Assembly (NCBI GenBank): GCA_031181585.1
Contig: JAPSKP010000010.1
Coordinates: 5,249-68,224, forward strand
Origin: Lysinibacillus sp.
GTDB lineage: Bacteria > Bacillota > Bacilli > Bacillales_A > Planococcaceae
Length of the DNA stretch: 62,976 bases
Direction of reading: 5' to 3'
Positions 37,149-45,716 of this stretch are shown here, in pieces; within the stretch, counting starts at the first letter, position 1, and the number at the start of each line of letters is the position of its first letter. The notes beneath the pieces were generated by a model. The model had not been told where the DNA came from, made no database searches, and saw only the letters and a program-made list of their open reading frames with translations. The translations under genes and the position numbers were made by a program.

Positions 37149-39095
37149 TTAATACTTCATCTTATACATTAAGTACAGTAAATAAGGAGCGCCGATAAGA
37201 GAAACGACAAGCCCGCTTGGTACTTCACTCGGCATGATGATTGTTCTTCCTATAAAATCAGCAAGGACAAGTAAAAAGGCACCTATCATACTTGCTAATA
37301 GCCATACGGCTCTTGTTTTATTACCAACGATGCGTCGGGCAATATGCGGTGCGACAAGGCCAATAAAACCGATGACCCCAACAACCGTAATCGTAAATGT
37401 AGTTAAGATTACTACAAATAGTAATGTAATGATTCGAATCTTTGATAAATTCACACCCATACTTTGAGCCGTATCTTCTCCAAATTGCAGCATATCTATA
37501 TAACGACTAAGCAATATAGAAGGGGCGGCTACCAGGATGACTACAAGAAGTACTAGCTTGAAATCTGACCAATTTGTTGCGTACGTAGACCCGGATAAAA
37601 AAACGAGTGCATTAGTCACGGTAAGCTTAGCTTTAATGGTTAGTACTTGAATAATTGATGAGCCAAATGCAGATAGACCGATACCAATCAACGCAACAAG
37701 GACAGGGTTGAACTTGGTTCTTCTTGCCATTAAGTAGATAACACCGAAGGCAAAAATTGTCCCCATTGCGATCCCGATTGGTAAAAGGGCAAGGCTTACA
37801 GACGGAAGAGCTACAAGAAAAATCATCCCTCCTGCTCCGCCAAGAGAAGTTAAACCAATTACACTTGTATCTGCTAACGGGTTACGTAATATTCCCTGTA
37901 ATAATAGACCGCTGATAGCAAGCAACACACCGACCAACGCAGCTGTTAATACACGAGGTATACGGAATTCAGTGATGACAAAGGAAGACCAATCCAATAT
38001 CCATGTATCTCCATTATAAGCAATAGCCATGAATGACAAAGCAATGAAGAGAACACCTACAGCTAATAAGCTAAAGGAAAGTTTGATGGGAGCTGCAGTG
38101 TTACCCAGCTTTGATTGTCCATTTGACATGAATTGTGCCTTTTTCCATGCTAAATACAATAAGCATGGAGCGCCGACTAAAGCAGTTAATGCGCCGACCG
38201 GAATTTCAGAATGAGGACTAATAAAACGTCCTGCAACATCGGCTCCTACAAGTAAAATAGCGCCCCAAACCATGGAAAAGGTGAACAAAAGGCCATGTTT
38301 TTTCACGCCTAAAAGCTTCACTAAATGGGGAGCCATTAATCCAATAAAACCAATCGGCCCTACGACACTAACGACAGTACTGGCTAATACAATTGCCACT
38401 ATCCATGAGAATAATTTCATAAGCGGCACATTTTGTCCTAAAGATGTGGCCAAATCCTCACCTAGCTGGAATAAATCTAACTGTTTTGCTAAAAGCAGCG
38501 CAATAATCAAAAATATCGTAATGACTGGCCAAGCAAATTGCACACCAAACCAATCGAGCTGAACAAGTGTACCTGACCCCCATAAAAATAAGCCGCCTGT
38601 TTCATTCTCATAGAGAAGCTGAAGGGTACCGGTTAAGGAAGAAAAGAACAAGGTGATAATCATGCCAGTTAACGCTACGCGAACAGGCTCCATTTGTCTG
38701 CCAGCTAATAATAGAATCATCAGAGCAGAAAGAATAGCTCCACATAAGGCGATGCCAAGGCGAAACTCGCTTAATAGAGATGGGAAGAATACAGCAGATA
38801 GCACAATAAAGAAAAAGGCACCGGCATTGATACCGAGCGTACTTGCGGAGGCAAGTGGATTTCTTGTAAGTGTTTGAAGCATGGCCCCTGCAACTGCAAG
38901 CGCCATGCCTCCAATAATCCCTATAACGAGACGCGGCAGCCGCAGCGTCAACACCACATCCTGTATACGACCGGGAGTCCAGATCTCTGTTAGAAGCTGT
39001 GAAACGGTGTAATCAGCCTGCCCTTGAATAAGGTGAATAACTGATAGTACCAGCAAAATCATTATAGAAAGAATAAAATAACTCGCTTTTTTCAT
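37149..39095 (-). CDS. Fused FhuB-type iron-siderophore ABC permease
   Basis: 648 residues holding two FecCD permease halves in one chain (about 1-325 and 340-648), as in E. coli FhuB, so no separate FhuG is needed. Each half has the RLPRLVIG/RIPRVLTA entry, an LTRNPLA or LRNPLAD loop, and the coupling segment GPIGFIGLMAPH or GVIGFIGLVAPHIAR. About 20 membrane helices. It follows the binding-protein gene by 11 bases with its own AAGGG site. Iron control is implied by the Fur box upstream of the operon. Confidence 0.93.
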   Translation of the reverse strand: MKKASYFILSIMILLVLSVIHLIQGQADYTVSQLLTEIWTPGRIQDVVLTLRLPRLVIGIIGGMALAVAGAMLQTLTRNPLASASTLGINAGAFFFIVLSAVFFPSLLSEFRLGIALCGAILSALMILLLAGRQMEPVRVALTGMIITLFFSSLTGTLQLLYENETGGLFLWGSGTLVQLDWFGVQFAWPVITIFLIIALLLAKQLDLFQLGEDLATSLGQNVPLMKLFSWIVAIVLASTVVSVVGPIGFIGLMAPHLVKLLGVKKHGLLFTFSMVWGAILLVGADVAGRFISPHSEIPVGALTALVGAPCLLYLAWKKAQFMSNGQSKLGNTAAPIKLSFSLLAVGVLFIALSFMAIAYNGDTWILDWSSFVITEFRIPRVLTAALVGVLLAISGLLLQGILRNPLADTSVIGLTSLGGAGGMIFLVALPSVSLALLPIGIAMGTIFAFGVIYLMARRTKFNPVLVALIGIGLSAFGSSIIQVLTIKAKLTVTNALVFLSGSTYATNWSDFKLVLLVVILVAAPSILLSRYIDMLQFGEDTAQSMGVNLSKIRIITLLFVVILTTFTITVVGVIGFIGLVAPHIARRIVGNKTRAVWLLASMIGAFLLVLADFIGRTIIMPSEVPSGLVVSLIGAPYLLYLMYKMKY

Positions 39096-39106
39096 AACCT
39101 GTGCCC

Positions 39107-40090
39107 TTACTTGCTAAAAGAGCCAGCTAAACGATCTAATACAGTTAAAGCTGAAAGGGGACCACCGAATAACCAAGCATCTCCACCTAAAGAATACAAT
39201 TGGTCATTTTTTACAAAGCTGAGTCCCTGCCAAACTTGGTTTGTATCTAATGTTTGCAGGAGAGGATCATCCTCTTGGATGACATAAATGAAATTTGCAT
39301 CTTCAAGATTTGTTAATCCCTCTATGTTTAGCGTAGAGTAGCCATATGCTTCAAATTGGGGTGCTTCATAAGCATTTGTTAAGCCTATTTTCTCTAAAAG
39401 CTCTGATGCCATACTGTTTTTTGTAAACACACGGAACTCAGGTGCTTCTGCACCAGTAAATGCTTGAACAAGCGAAAATTCTTTTGTTGCCAGCTCTGCA
39501 GTAGAAACAGCTGATGCTACTTCTTCAATTTTTGTATCGACATCTGCTTTTAATTGTTCAGCTGTTGTCTCAGTTCCCGTGGCCTCAGCAATCACATCAA
39601 GTGTTTGGAACATTTCATCATACTGTGAAAGGTTCTGTTCTTCAGTTGGATAAGGGTTAAACAATAGAGTTGGTGCAATTTTTTCTAAATCTGCTAAAAT
39701 GCCTTCATGACGGAATGAGATGCCAATAATTAGATCGGGTTGTAAAGAGGCAATTTGCTCTAAGTTAGGTTCATTACGTGTACCAACATCTACTACATTA
39801 TTATCAAGCTTTTCATCAATGCTTACCCATTTATTAAAGCCTTCTATATCGGCTACGCCTGCTGGCTGCATACCTAAAGCAAGCATGTCCTCAGCATATG
39901 TGTACTCTAGTACCACGACTTTTTTAGCAGCTTGAGGTAAAGTGACTTCACCATTCACACCTGAAACAGTAATGGCTTCACTGTCTGTATTTTCTTTTTT
40001 ATTTTTACTTGTATCATCTTCAGTGTTTCCACACGCCGCTAACACCAATACTACTAAAGCACATAGAAACATATACAATCCTTTTTTCAA
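39107..40090 (-). CDS. Iron-siderophore-binding lipoprotein
   Basis: Extracellular receptor that passes ferric siderophore to the fused permease. TTG at 40090 is taken as start because GGAGGGACTTAAG precedes it and the protein then begins MKKGLYMF with lipobox VLAAC; an ATG at 40138 lies inside the Fur box and lacks a ribosome site. The mature part has the FecB/TroA-like blocks VVVLEYTYAEDMLALGMQPAGV, LEQIASLQPDLIIGI and the long central helix. About 327 residues. Confidence 0.9.
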   Translation of the reverse strand: MKKGLYMFLCALVVLVLAACGNTEDDTSKNKKENTDSEAITVSGVNGEVTLPQAAKKVVVLEYTYAEDMLALGMQPAGVADIEGFNKWVSIDEKLDNNVVDVGTRNEPNLEQIASLQPDLIIGISFRHEGILADLEKIAPTLLFNPYPTEEQNLSQYDEMFQTLDVIAEATGTETTAEQLKADVDTKIEEVASAVSTAELATKEFSLVQAFTGAEAPEFRVFTKNSMASELLEKIGLTNAYEAPQFEAYGYSTLNIEGLTNLEDANFIYVIQEDDPLLQTLDTNQVWQGLSFVKNDQLYSLGGDAWLFGGPLSALTVLDRLAGSFSK

Positions 40091-40122
40091 CTTAAGTCCC
40101 TCCAAATAGTGGTTTATAAAAA

Positions 40123-40142
40123 TGATAATGATTCTCATTATC
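40123..40142. promoter_or_regulatory. Fur box in the divergent siderophore promoter
   Basis: TGATAATGATTCTCATTATC is a near-perfect match to the Fur consensus (one substitution at the centre of the inverted repeat). It lies between the binding-protein/permease operon and the ATPase gene and can repress both with iron. Confidence 0.9.
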
Positions 40143-40209
40143 CTTTACAGTTAGTAATATTATAATATAAAATAAGTTCTGTAAATACTTAAAAAATGAG
40201 GTAAATTTT

Positions 40210-41034
40210 ATGCGCGATATAAAAGTAGACCATGTCAAAATTCAATATGATGAGCATAAGATTTTTGATGACTTACAGCTATCTATTCCTTTAGGAAAAG
40301 TGACTATTTTTCTTGGTCCAAATGGCTGCGGCAAATCAACATTACTAAAAGCGATTGCACGATTATTAAAGCTGACAGCAGGAGGAATTTATATTGACCA
40401 AGAAGACGTGCATAAGATTCCAACGAAGGTGTTAGCAAAGCAACTTGGCATATTACCTCAATCTCCGATTACACCTGAGGGCATTACGGTGTTCGACCTA
40501 GTCAAGCAAGGGCGCTTTCCGCATCATTCATTATTTTCTTCATGGACGAAAGAAGATACAGAGATTGTAGAACGAGCTTTGCATTTAGCGAATGTATGGG
40601 ATCTAAAGGACAGAAATGTTGATTCATTATCAGGGGGACAGCGGCAGCGTGTATGGGTAGCTATGTGCCTGGCTCAAAATACGGATATTATTTTACTGGA
40701 TGAGGTTACAACATATTTAGATATGACCCATCAAATCGAGGTGCTTGATTTAGTGTATAAATTAAATCAAGAGCAGCAAAAAACATTTATTTTAGTATTA
40801 CATGATATTAATATGGCGGTGCGTTATGCGGAGCATTTAATTGTATTAAAGGGCGGAGAAGTATATGCCCAAGGAGCACCGGAAGATATTATGACAAAGC
40901 AGCTGTTGTTTGATGTGTTTGAGATGGATTGTGAAGTAATCGCTAATCCGTTAGATGCTACTCCGCTAATTATTCCAGCGGTAGTTGGCAGAAGACCTAT
41001 AGGAAAGAAGATCAGCCCATCCATTTTAGTATAA
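40210..41034 (+). CDS. Iron-siderophore ABC transporter ATPase (FecE/FhuC type)
   Basis: 274-residue ATPase. Walker A GPNGCGKST (about 36-44), FecE-type VFDLVKQGRFPH, signature LSGGQRQRVWVAMCLAQ and Walker B IILLDEVTTYLD, where the common Pro of LDEP is Val. H-loop VLHDINMAVRYA. Divergent from the binding protein and permease with the Fur box between, so the three parts make one importer. Confidence 0.93.
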   Translation: MRDIKVDHVKIQYDEHKIFDDLQLSIPLGKVTIFLGPNGCGKSTLLKAIARLLKLTAGGIYIDQEDVHKIPTKVLAKQLGILPQSPITPEGITVFDLVKQGRFPHHSLFSSWTKEDTEIVERALHLANVWDLKDRNVDSLSGGQRQRVWVAMCLAQNTDIILLDEVTTYLDMTHQIEVLDLVYKLNQEQQKTFILVLHDINMAVRYAEHLIVLKGGEVYAQGAPEDIMTKQLLFDVFEMDCEVIANPLDATPLIIPAVVGRRPIGKKISPSILV

Positions 41035-41376
41035 GTAACTATAAAAGGTGTTTCAGTACCAATGTCTAAAGCGGGGAAAGCGGTCTGCTAATCTTTTAAA
41101 AAAATAAGCATTGAGAGTGATAAAAATAATTTCATTCATTGCATAAAAGAAGGAATATCAATCCGTAAGGTAATCCGCCTTTGTAGTTAGACACTTACCT
41201 GCGAATATAAATATTTGAATTTTTATAAAGCATTTCTTTGTAATCAGAAATGCTTTTTTATATTGAGTTAAAACATATTTACAGAAAAAGTTTTTTATAA
41301 AAGAATAAATATTTATTGAAAAACGATAAATTTAATGATACATTCAAATTGATATTAAATAAGTGAGGTGCCTTTT
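41035..41376. other. Intergenic region with terminator
   Basis: A short open stretch near 41145-41190 reads KEGISIRKVIRLCS before a stop, vaguely like a recombinase HTH but too short to call. The hairpin at 41227-41260 is the only clear element; promoter-like AT-rich sequence precedes the DUF2975 gene. Confidence 0.4.
41227..41260 (+). terminator. Terminator-like hairpin
   Basis: AAAGCATTTCT (41227-41237) pairs with AGAAATGCTTT (41246-41256), followed by TTTTA. It is about 190 bases past the ATPase stop. Confidence 0.75.
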
Positions 41377-41856
41377 GTGAAAAGGGAAACATTCTTTTTA
41401 AAATTTGTTGTGATTCTTATGGGGCTGCCTGTCCTTGCCTTGTGTATATTTATATTGCCGGAAATCGCTGAATTTTTTGCTGAGCTAAACCCGGATTTTG
41501 ATTATTTGCAATATCCCTTTTTAATCGGGCTGTATGTAACAGCGATCGTATATTTCGGTGCATTGTATCAGACTTTAAAACTTTTAAGCTATATTGACAA
41601 AAATCAAGCGTTTTCGGAGCTGTCGATAACAGCATTAAAAAATATCAAATACTGTGCCATCACTATCGGTGCTTTATATGTAGTATTTATGCCGCTCATA
41701 TTTCTTATGGGAGAGAATGATGACGCACCAGGTATTATATTAATTGGAATGATCATTATTTTTGGTTGTATGGTGGTGGCAGTCTTTGCAGCTGTTCTTC
41801 AAAAGCTATTGAAAAATGCCATCGATATAAAATCAGAAAATGATTTAACGGTCTGA
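41377..41856 (+). CDS. DUF2975 family membrane protein
   Basis: About 159 residues with four hydrophobic segments (about 9-30, 42-68, 85-110, 118-142), typical of DUF2975. GTG at 41377 is the likely start, since GAGGTG (41365-41370) is its ribosome site and also creates a spurious upstream GTG. It is followed after ten bases by a Cro-like regulator, the common pairing for this family; the membrane protein may modulate that regulator (inference). Confidence 0.82.
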   Translation: MKRETFFLKFVVILMGLPVLALCIFILPEIAEFFAELNPDFDYLQYPFLIGLYVTAIVYFGALYQTLKLLSYIDKNQAFSELSITALKNIKYCAITIGALYVVFMPLIFLMGENDDAPGIILIGMIIIFGCMVVAVFAAVLQKLLKNAIDIKSENDLTV

Positions 41857-41866
41857 GGTGAAAATA

Positions 41867-42085
41867 GTGGCTATTATAATTAACATTGATGTAATGCTGG
41901 CTAAAAGAAAAATGAGTGTAACGGAACTTACAGAGAAGGTTGGCATCACAATGGCTAACCTTTCTATATTGAAAAACGGAAAAGCAAAAGCAATCCGTTT
42001 TTCAACGTTAGAGGCAATTTGCAGGGCATTAGAATGCCAGCCTGGGGATATTTTAGAGTACAGGGATAGGGAAGATAATTCATAA
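41867..42085 (+). CDS. Cro/CI-type regulator (YozG-like)
   Basis: 72-residue HTH protein starting with GTG as MAIIINIDVMLAKRKMS, six bases after GAGGTGAAA. The HTH runs VTELTEKVGITMANLSILKNGK..IRFSTLEAICRALECQPGDILEY, the usual YozG/DUF2975-partner form. It probably regulates its own operon. No operator was recognised. Confidence 0.88.
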   Translation: MAIIINIDVMLAKRKMSVTELTEKVGITMANLSILKNGKAKAIRFSTLEAICRALECQPGDILEYRDREDNS

Positions 42086-42168
42086 TATACGCAGATAAGC
42101 GGCAGTTTTATTATGGTGATTTAGTGAAGGATAAATGTTTTCTTCGTAAGATATGGGGGATGTTTTGT

Positions 42169-42423
42169 ATGGAATTGTATGAAAAAATAGCTGATATAGA
42201 GAGCCGTGAAGATTTAAAAAAATTTATTTCCCTTTTGAGAAAAGATTTGAATATGAATAAAGTCAACTGGTAAAACATTACGTTTGAAGATTATTTAGCA
42301 GCTATGGAGTCATGGGCTACTGATATGGAAGGCTATTTTATGAGTTTGAATCAGCCGGTACCTGGGCAGCCTTCGTGGAAATTATTTGCTGATATCTTAT
42401 ATGCTTCAGCCAAGTATGAATAA
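42169..42423 (+). pseudogene. Small DUF7660-like gene interrupted by one stop codon
   Basis: From ATG at 42169 (ribosome site GGGGGATG) the frame reads MELYEKIADIESREDLKKF and continues to NKVNW, where TAA (42271-42273) interrupts it. The same frame continues NITFEDYLAAMESWATDM and QPSWKLFADILYASAKYE to a natural stop. The two halves together (84 codons) look like a complete small protein of the DUF7660 type, in which E or K would be expected at the stop. One base change explains it: nonsense mutation or read error. Confidence 0.7.
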
Positions 42424-42459
42424 GGTAAAACAGGTTTAAAAGCCCTGCCTAATCCCATT

Positions 42460-42517
42460 AAACTGAATTTTGAATAGTAGGTTTGTTTACAAACAGAACT
42501 ATTCAGAGTTCAGTTTT
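42460..42517 (+). terminator. Terminator hairpin
   Basis: Long imperfect stem: AAACTGAA and TGAATAGT pair with ACTATTCA and TTCAGTTT, with an inner GTTTGTTTACAAAC loop, followed by TTTTTA. Confidence 0.75.
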
Positions 42518-42619
42518 TTATTACTGAAAAATTCTTTCATTTAATAAAATGCTATAATAGAATATATGATTTCTGAAAATTCAGTCTATTTTGATTTTCT
42601 TGTAATAAGGGGGATTTAC

Positions 42620-42997
42620 ATGACGTTAAATGTAGGGGAAATAATCACGTTTGCAAGGACGTTTACTAAAGAAGATGTAGATTTATTTACGAAGATTTCA
42701 GGGGATGAGGGAATTCATCACATTACACCGGATGAGCAAGGAAGACTTGTCATTCAGGGGCTGTTGACGGCCACCCTGCCTACAAAGATAGGAGGCGATC
42801 TGAATGTGCTGGCCCGGAAGATGGACTTCGAGTTTTTACGGCCCGTCTTTACGGGAGATACGATTATTTGTAATGTGGAAATTGAACAGTATGAGAAACA
42901 GGAAAACGGCAGAGCGGCTATAACAGCAGGGTTTATATGCAAAAACCAGCATGGAAAGGAAGTGTTGAATGGAAGCTTTTCAGGCATTATCCGGTAG
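42620..42997 (+). CDS. MaoC-like hot-dog dehydratase
   Basis: 125 residues with the single hot-dog domain of (R)-specific enoyl-CoA hydratases. GDEGIHHITPDEQGRLVIQGLL holds the Asp/His catalytic pair region of the family, though it departs from the canonical DxNPIHxD. ATG at 42620 follows AAGGGGGA by seven bases; an in-frame ATG 18 codons upstream has no ribosome site. Neighbour of a metallo-beta-lactamase-fold hydrolase, possibly co-transcribed; substrate unknown. Confidence 0.82.
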   Translation: MTLNVGEIITFARTFTKEDVDLFTKISGDEGIHHITPDEQGRLVIQGLLTATLPTKIGGDLNVLARKMDFEFLRPVFTGDTIICNVEIEQYEKQENGRAAITAGFICKNQHGKEVLNGSFSGIIR

Positions 42998-43054
42998 AAG
43001 GCAGGCGGATGATCAGCGGTGGTGATATTCTATCATTTTCAGGGGGAATAGGAT

Positions 43055-44038
43055 ATGGGGAAATCAAGCGTTATTTTCTTTGAAAGAAAGTTTCCAAGTG
43101 CCAATATGGTTTTAGTAAAGGGGCATCAGCCAGTTCTTATCGACACGGGTTTTGGCAGTGATATAAAACAGACAGAGCAATTGTTAAGGCAGGCGGATAT
43201 TTCACCAGAGAAATTGCATCTTATTATAAACACTCATCATCATAGTGACCATGTAGGAGGCAATTTTCATCTCCAGAAAAATTATAATATACCGATTGCC
43301 GCGCACAAATGGGAGGCAGATTTAATCAATACGTGCGATGCAGAAGCTTGCAGTGCCGAATGGCTGGATCAGCCCGTAGAACCTTATCGGGTAGATAGAA
43401 AGCTATCAGATTTTGAGGAAATTGTTATAGACGGAGGAGTACTCCAGGTCCTTCATACACCTGGTCATACATTGGGGCATATCTCTTTATACGAACCGAA
43501 TCAAGGAGTACTAATTTGCGGTGACTTATTTCACCACAATGATATTGGATGGTTAAACCTCTTTAGAGAAGGAGCAGGTGCTATCTATCGGTCAATGGAG
43601 AGTCTGGACAGATTAGCTAAACTCCCGTTAAAGAAAGCCTATCCAGGACACGGACCACAAATAGCTAATCCATTAGCTGCTGTCGATGCAGCTAGGAAGA
43701 GGCTGGAAAAATGGCTTCATAACCCGGAGAAAGTTTCCTGGCATGCGTGTAAGCGGATTTTTTCTTTTACATTAATTATAAAAAACGGATTAGCGAAAGA
43801 AGAAGTAAACGACTATCTGCTGACATGCGGCTGGTTTAAGGACTTTGCGTGCCACGCCTTTCAAATTCACCCGGAGGATTTTATCCAGGTTCTGCTTGAT
43901 GAAATGATTCGTTCTAAAGCGGCTTCCTGGCGGGGAGATCGTCTGATGGCAAGCGTTTTATATGAAGCGCCTGAAAAAGAATGGATGGATAAAAATATCA
44001 AACCAAAGGACTGGAAAAACCAGGATTTATTCATTTGA
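43055..44038 (+). CDS. Metallo-beta-lactamase-fold hydrolase
   Basis: 327 residues. The metal-binding motif THHHSDHVGG (HxHxDH) is near residues 66-75; other ligands are HTPGHTLGH (about 137-145), CGDLFHHND (Asp about 156) and YPGHGP (His about 199). The C-terminal about 110 residues (from KRLEKWLHNPEKVSW) form the winged-helix extension seen in LACTB2-like members. Substrate unknown; thioester or nuclease-type activities are both known in the fold. Confidence 0.9.
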   Translation: MGKSSVIFFERKFPSANMVLVKGHQPVLIDTGFGSDIKQTEQLLRQADISPEKLHLIINTHHHSDHVGGNFHLQKNYNIPIAAHKWEADLINTCDAEACSAEWLDQPVEPYRVDRKLSDFEEIVIDGGVLQVLHTPGHTLGHISLYEPNQGVLICGDLFHHNDIGWLNLFREGAGAIYRSMESLDRLAKLPLKKAYPGHGPQIANPLAAVDAARKRLEKWLHNPEKVSWHACKRIFSFTLIIKNGLAKEEVNDYLLTCGWFKDFACHAFQIHPEDFIQVLLDEMIRSKAASWRGDRLMASVLYEAPEKEWMDKNIKPKDWKNQDLFI

Positions 44039-44530
44039 ATAACAGCAATGAATGATAGTGTTATTGCTCGAATAATAGTTTTCTGATTTTAATAAGCTGA
44101 TCCTATTTTTCAATTTTTACTTTTCTCTATCCTTTCTTTTTTGCTAATCCCTTTTGGCAGCAGGGGTTAGCGGTTCTTGCAGCAGGCAAAATGTAATTTT
44201 CTCAAAAAGACCATTACATCTAAAAGTTATATCTATCGACTTATGCACAAAATGGTAATTTTAGCTGTTGTTTTATCTATGTATAATATTTACATTTATA
44301 TGAGGCAGAAATTATCCCCCTCTACAATTCATATGGAGGAGGATTTTCTAATTAGCAGTTATATAGTGGGGCTTTCAATAATATATCGTAAAGGCTAAGC
44401 CGTAAAAGACAAGGCCGCGGCAATGAGTTCCATGAAAAAATAACCTGAGGGTGATCAGACCGAAGAGGCTGTAAGAAGAAAGAAGTTTTTAGGGTAAGGG
44501 AAAAATCAATGAAAGAAAAGGGGAAGTTCA
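44039..44530. other. Leader/intergenic region upstream of an SLH gene
   Basis: No supported gene. GCTAATCCC and GGGGTTAGC (44143-44171) can pair but lack a T-run. The part at 44385-44475 is richer in G and C than its surroundings (GGCTAAGCC, GGCCGCGGC, CTGAGGGTGATCAG) and could fold as an mRNA leader of the SLH gene; it fits no riboswitch consensus I know. Confidence 0.35.
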
Positions 44531-45577
44531 ATGGTAAAGAAGAGAATATATACAGCATCACTTGCTACAGCGATTCTATTTGCATCATTTAGCGGGGCTG
44601 CATCGGCAAAGGAAGAGACATTTACAACGCCAGTAGTAGCTGTAGAAACGGTAGCACAAATGAATCCGGCATCATTTGAGGATCAGTATAAGCTGTTTAA
44701 TTTATCGGAATTCTTTTACGAGAAGCCAGGCTATGAAGTAACAGCCGTTACGGCAAATCAATTCATCTTAAAGGTGAGTGTAGATGCAATACTTGAAAGC
44801 TACAAGAATGGGGATAATCTTTATACAGAAGGAAAAGAGGAATTCCTGGCGAGCGAGAAACAAATTCGCGCTAACTTTGGTGATAGTATTGAAATACGGA
44901 TTACGAAACAAGGAAATGGTTCAAAGAAGGAAATCAAATACTTAAAGAAGTGGGAGACTTTATCTGCGGAGGATGAAGCAATCTTTTTAGATGTATTTAG
45001 CAGAGGGGTAGAACTTGAACGTGACGGAGGATACTTCCATGACACGTTAAACCACTGGGCTGAAGGGCATATCCAATTTCTTTATGAGCTAGGGATCATT
45101 AATGGGCAATCAGCGACGAAGTTCAATCCGAACGGAAATATTACCCGTGCTCAATTAGCGGTAATGATTTTCCGAGCTGCAGGTCTTACTTTAGACGAAT
45201 TTGAAGGCTATACTTACTACAATGATATTGAAAAACACTGGGCTGGAAAAGAGATTTCCATTCTAGATGACTACGGATTACTAGATATTTTTGATGATGC
45301 TGACTTCAACCCGGGTAAGCCAGCTACTCGTGAAGAAGTAGCAGCTATTACGTATGCGTTAATGCAGGGCTATGGCTATGAGGCAAATACTGCCGGCACG
45401 GCCTTTAAAGATAAGAACGCCATCGACCCGATTGCTCTAGAGGGGATTGCAGCCCTTCAAAAGGCAGGAATCGTGAGTGGTTATAAGGATGGCACATTTA
45501 AGCCAAAAGCAAATGTAACACGAGCGCAATTTGCGAAGATATTGACAATGGCGATTTTGGAAAGCCCTGAAGAATAA
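44531..45577 (+). CDS. SLH-domain protein with C-terminal SLH triplet
   Basis: 348 residues with a signal peptide (about 1-27, SGAASAKE), a novel domain of about 140 residues (EDQYKLFNLSEFFYEKPGY onward) and three C-terminal SLH domains (about 177-225, 238-288, 298-345). Typical motifs are TRAQLAVMIFRAAG, GKPATREEVAAITYAL and GYKDGTFKPKANVTRAQFAKIL. The ribosome site AAAAGGGGAAG is strong. The N-terminal domain family is not recognised. Confidence 0.9.
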   Translation: MVKKRIYTASLATAILFASFSGAASAKEETFTTPVVAVETVAQMNPASFEDQYKLFNLSEFFYEKPGYEVTAVTANQFILKVSVDAILESYKNGDNLYTEGKEEFLASEKQIRANFGDSIEIRITKQGNGSKKEIKYLKKWETLSAEDEAIFLDVFSRGVELERDGGYFHDTLNHWAEGHIQFLYELGIINGQSATKFNPNGNITRAQLAVMIFRAAGLTLDEFEGYTYYNDIEKHWAGKEISILDDYGLLDIFDDADFNPGKPATREEVAAITYALMQGYGYEANTAGTAFKDKNAIDPIALEGIAALQKAGIVSGYKDGTFKPKANVTRAQFAKILTMAILESPEE

Positions 45578-45604
45578 CCTGCATATATTTTGACGGCTTA
45601 TAAA

Positions 45605-45640
45605 AAAACGGGAGGCAGAATTTCTTGCCTTCCGTTTTGC
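45605..45640 (+). terminator. Terminator after the SLH gene
   Basis: AAAACGGGAGGCA (45605-45617) pairs with TGCCTTCCGTTTT (45626-45638), one wobble, with a terminal T-run in the arm. Confidence 0.78.
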
Positions 45641-45716
45641 ATTTTATGAATGGTAGAAGGAAAAGGGAATTCGGACAAAAAAGAAGTAGCCTTCATGATC
45701 GCTGCTCGTTTTCTTA

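Noticed and set aside
41145-41190. KEGISIRKVIRLCS, resembling a recombinase helix-turn-helix
   Set aside because: Only 14 codons before a stop; no transposase or resolvase remnants or inverted repeats around it.
44143-44171. GCTAATCCC/GGGGTTAGC as terminator of the metallo-beta-lactamase-fold gene
   Set aside because: The T-rich stretch precedes the stem, so it does not fit a terminator on the plus strand.
44177-44398. 73-codon frame upstream of the third SLH gene
   Set aside because: Starts at TTG without a ribosome site and has no family resemblance.
44385-44475. Cyclic di-GMP riboswitch
   Set aside because: The conserved GEMM-I segments (GGCAAACC, CGCAAAGC) are not present; only general base composition is suggestive.
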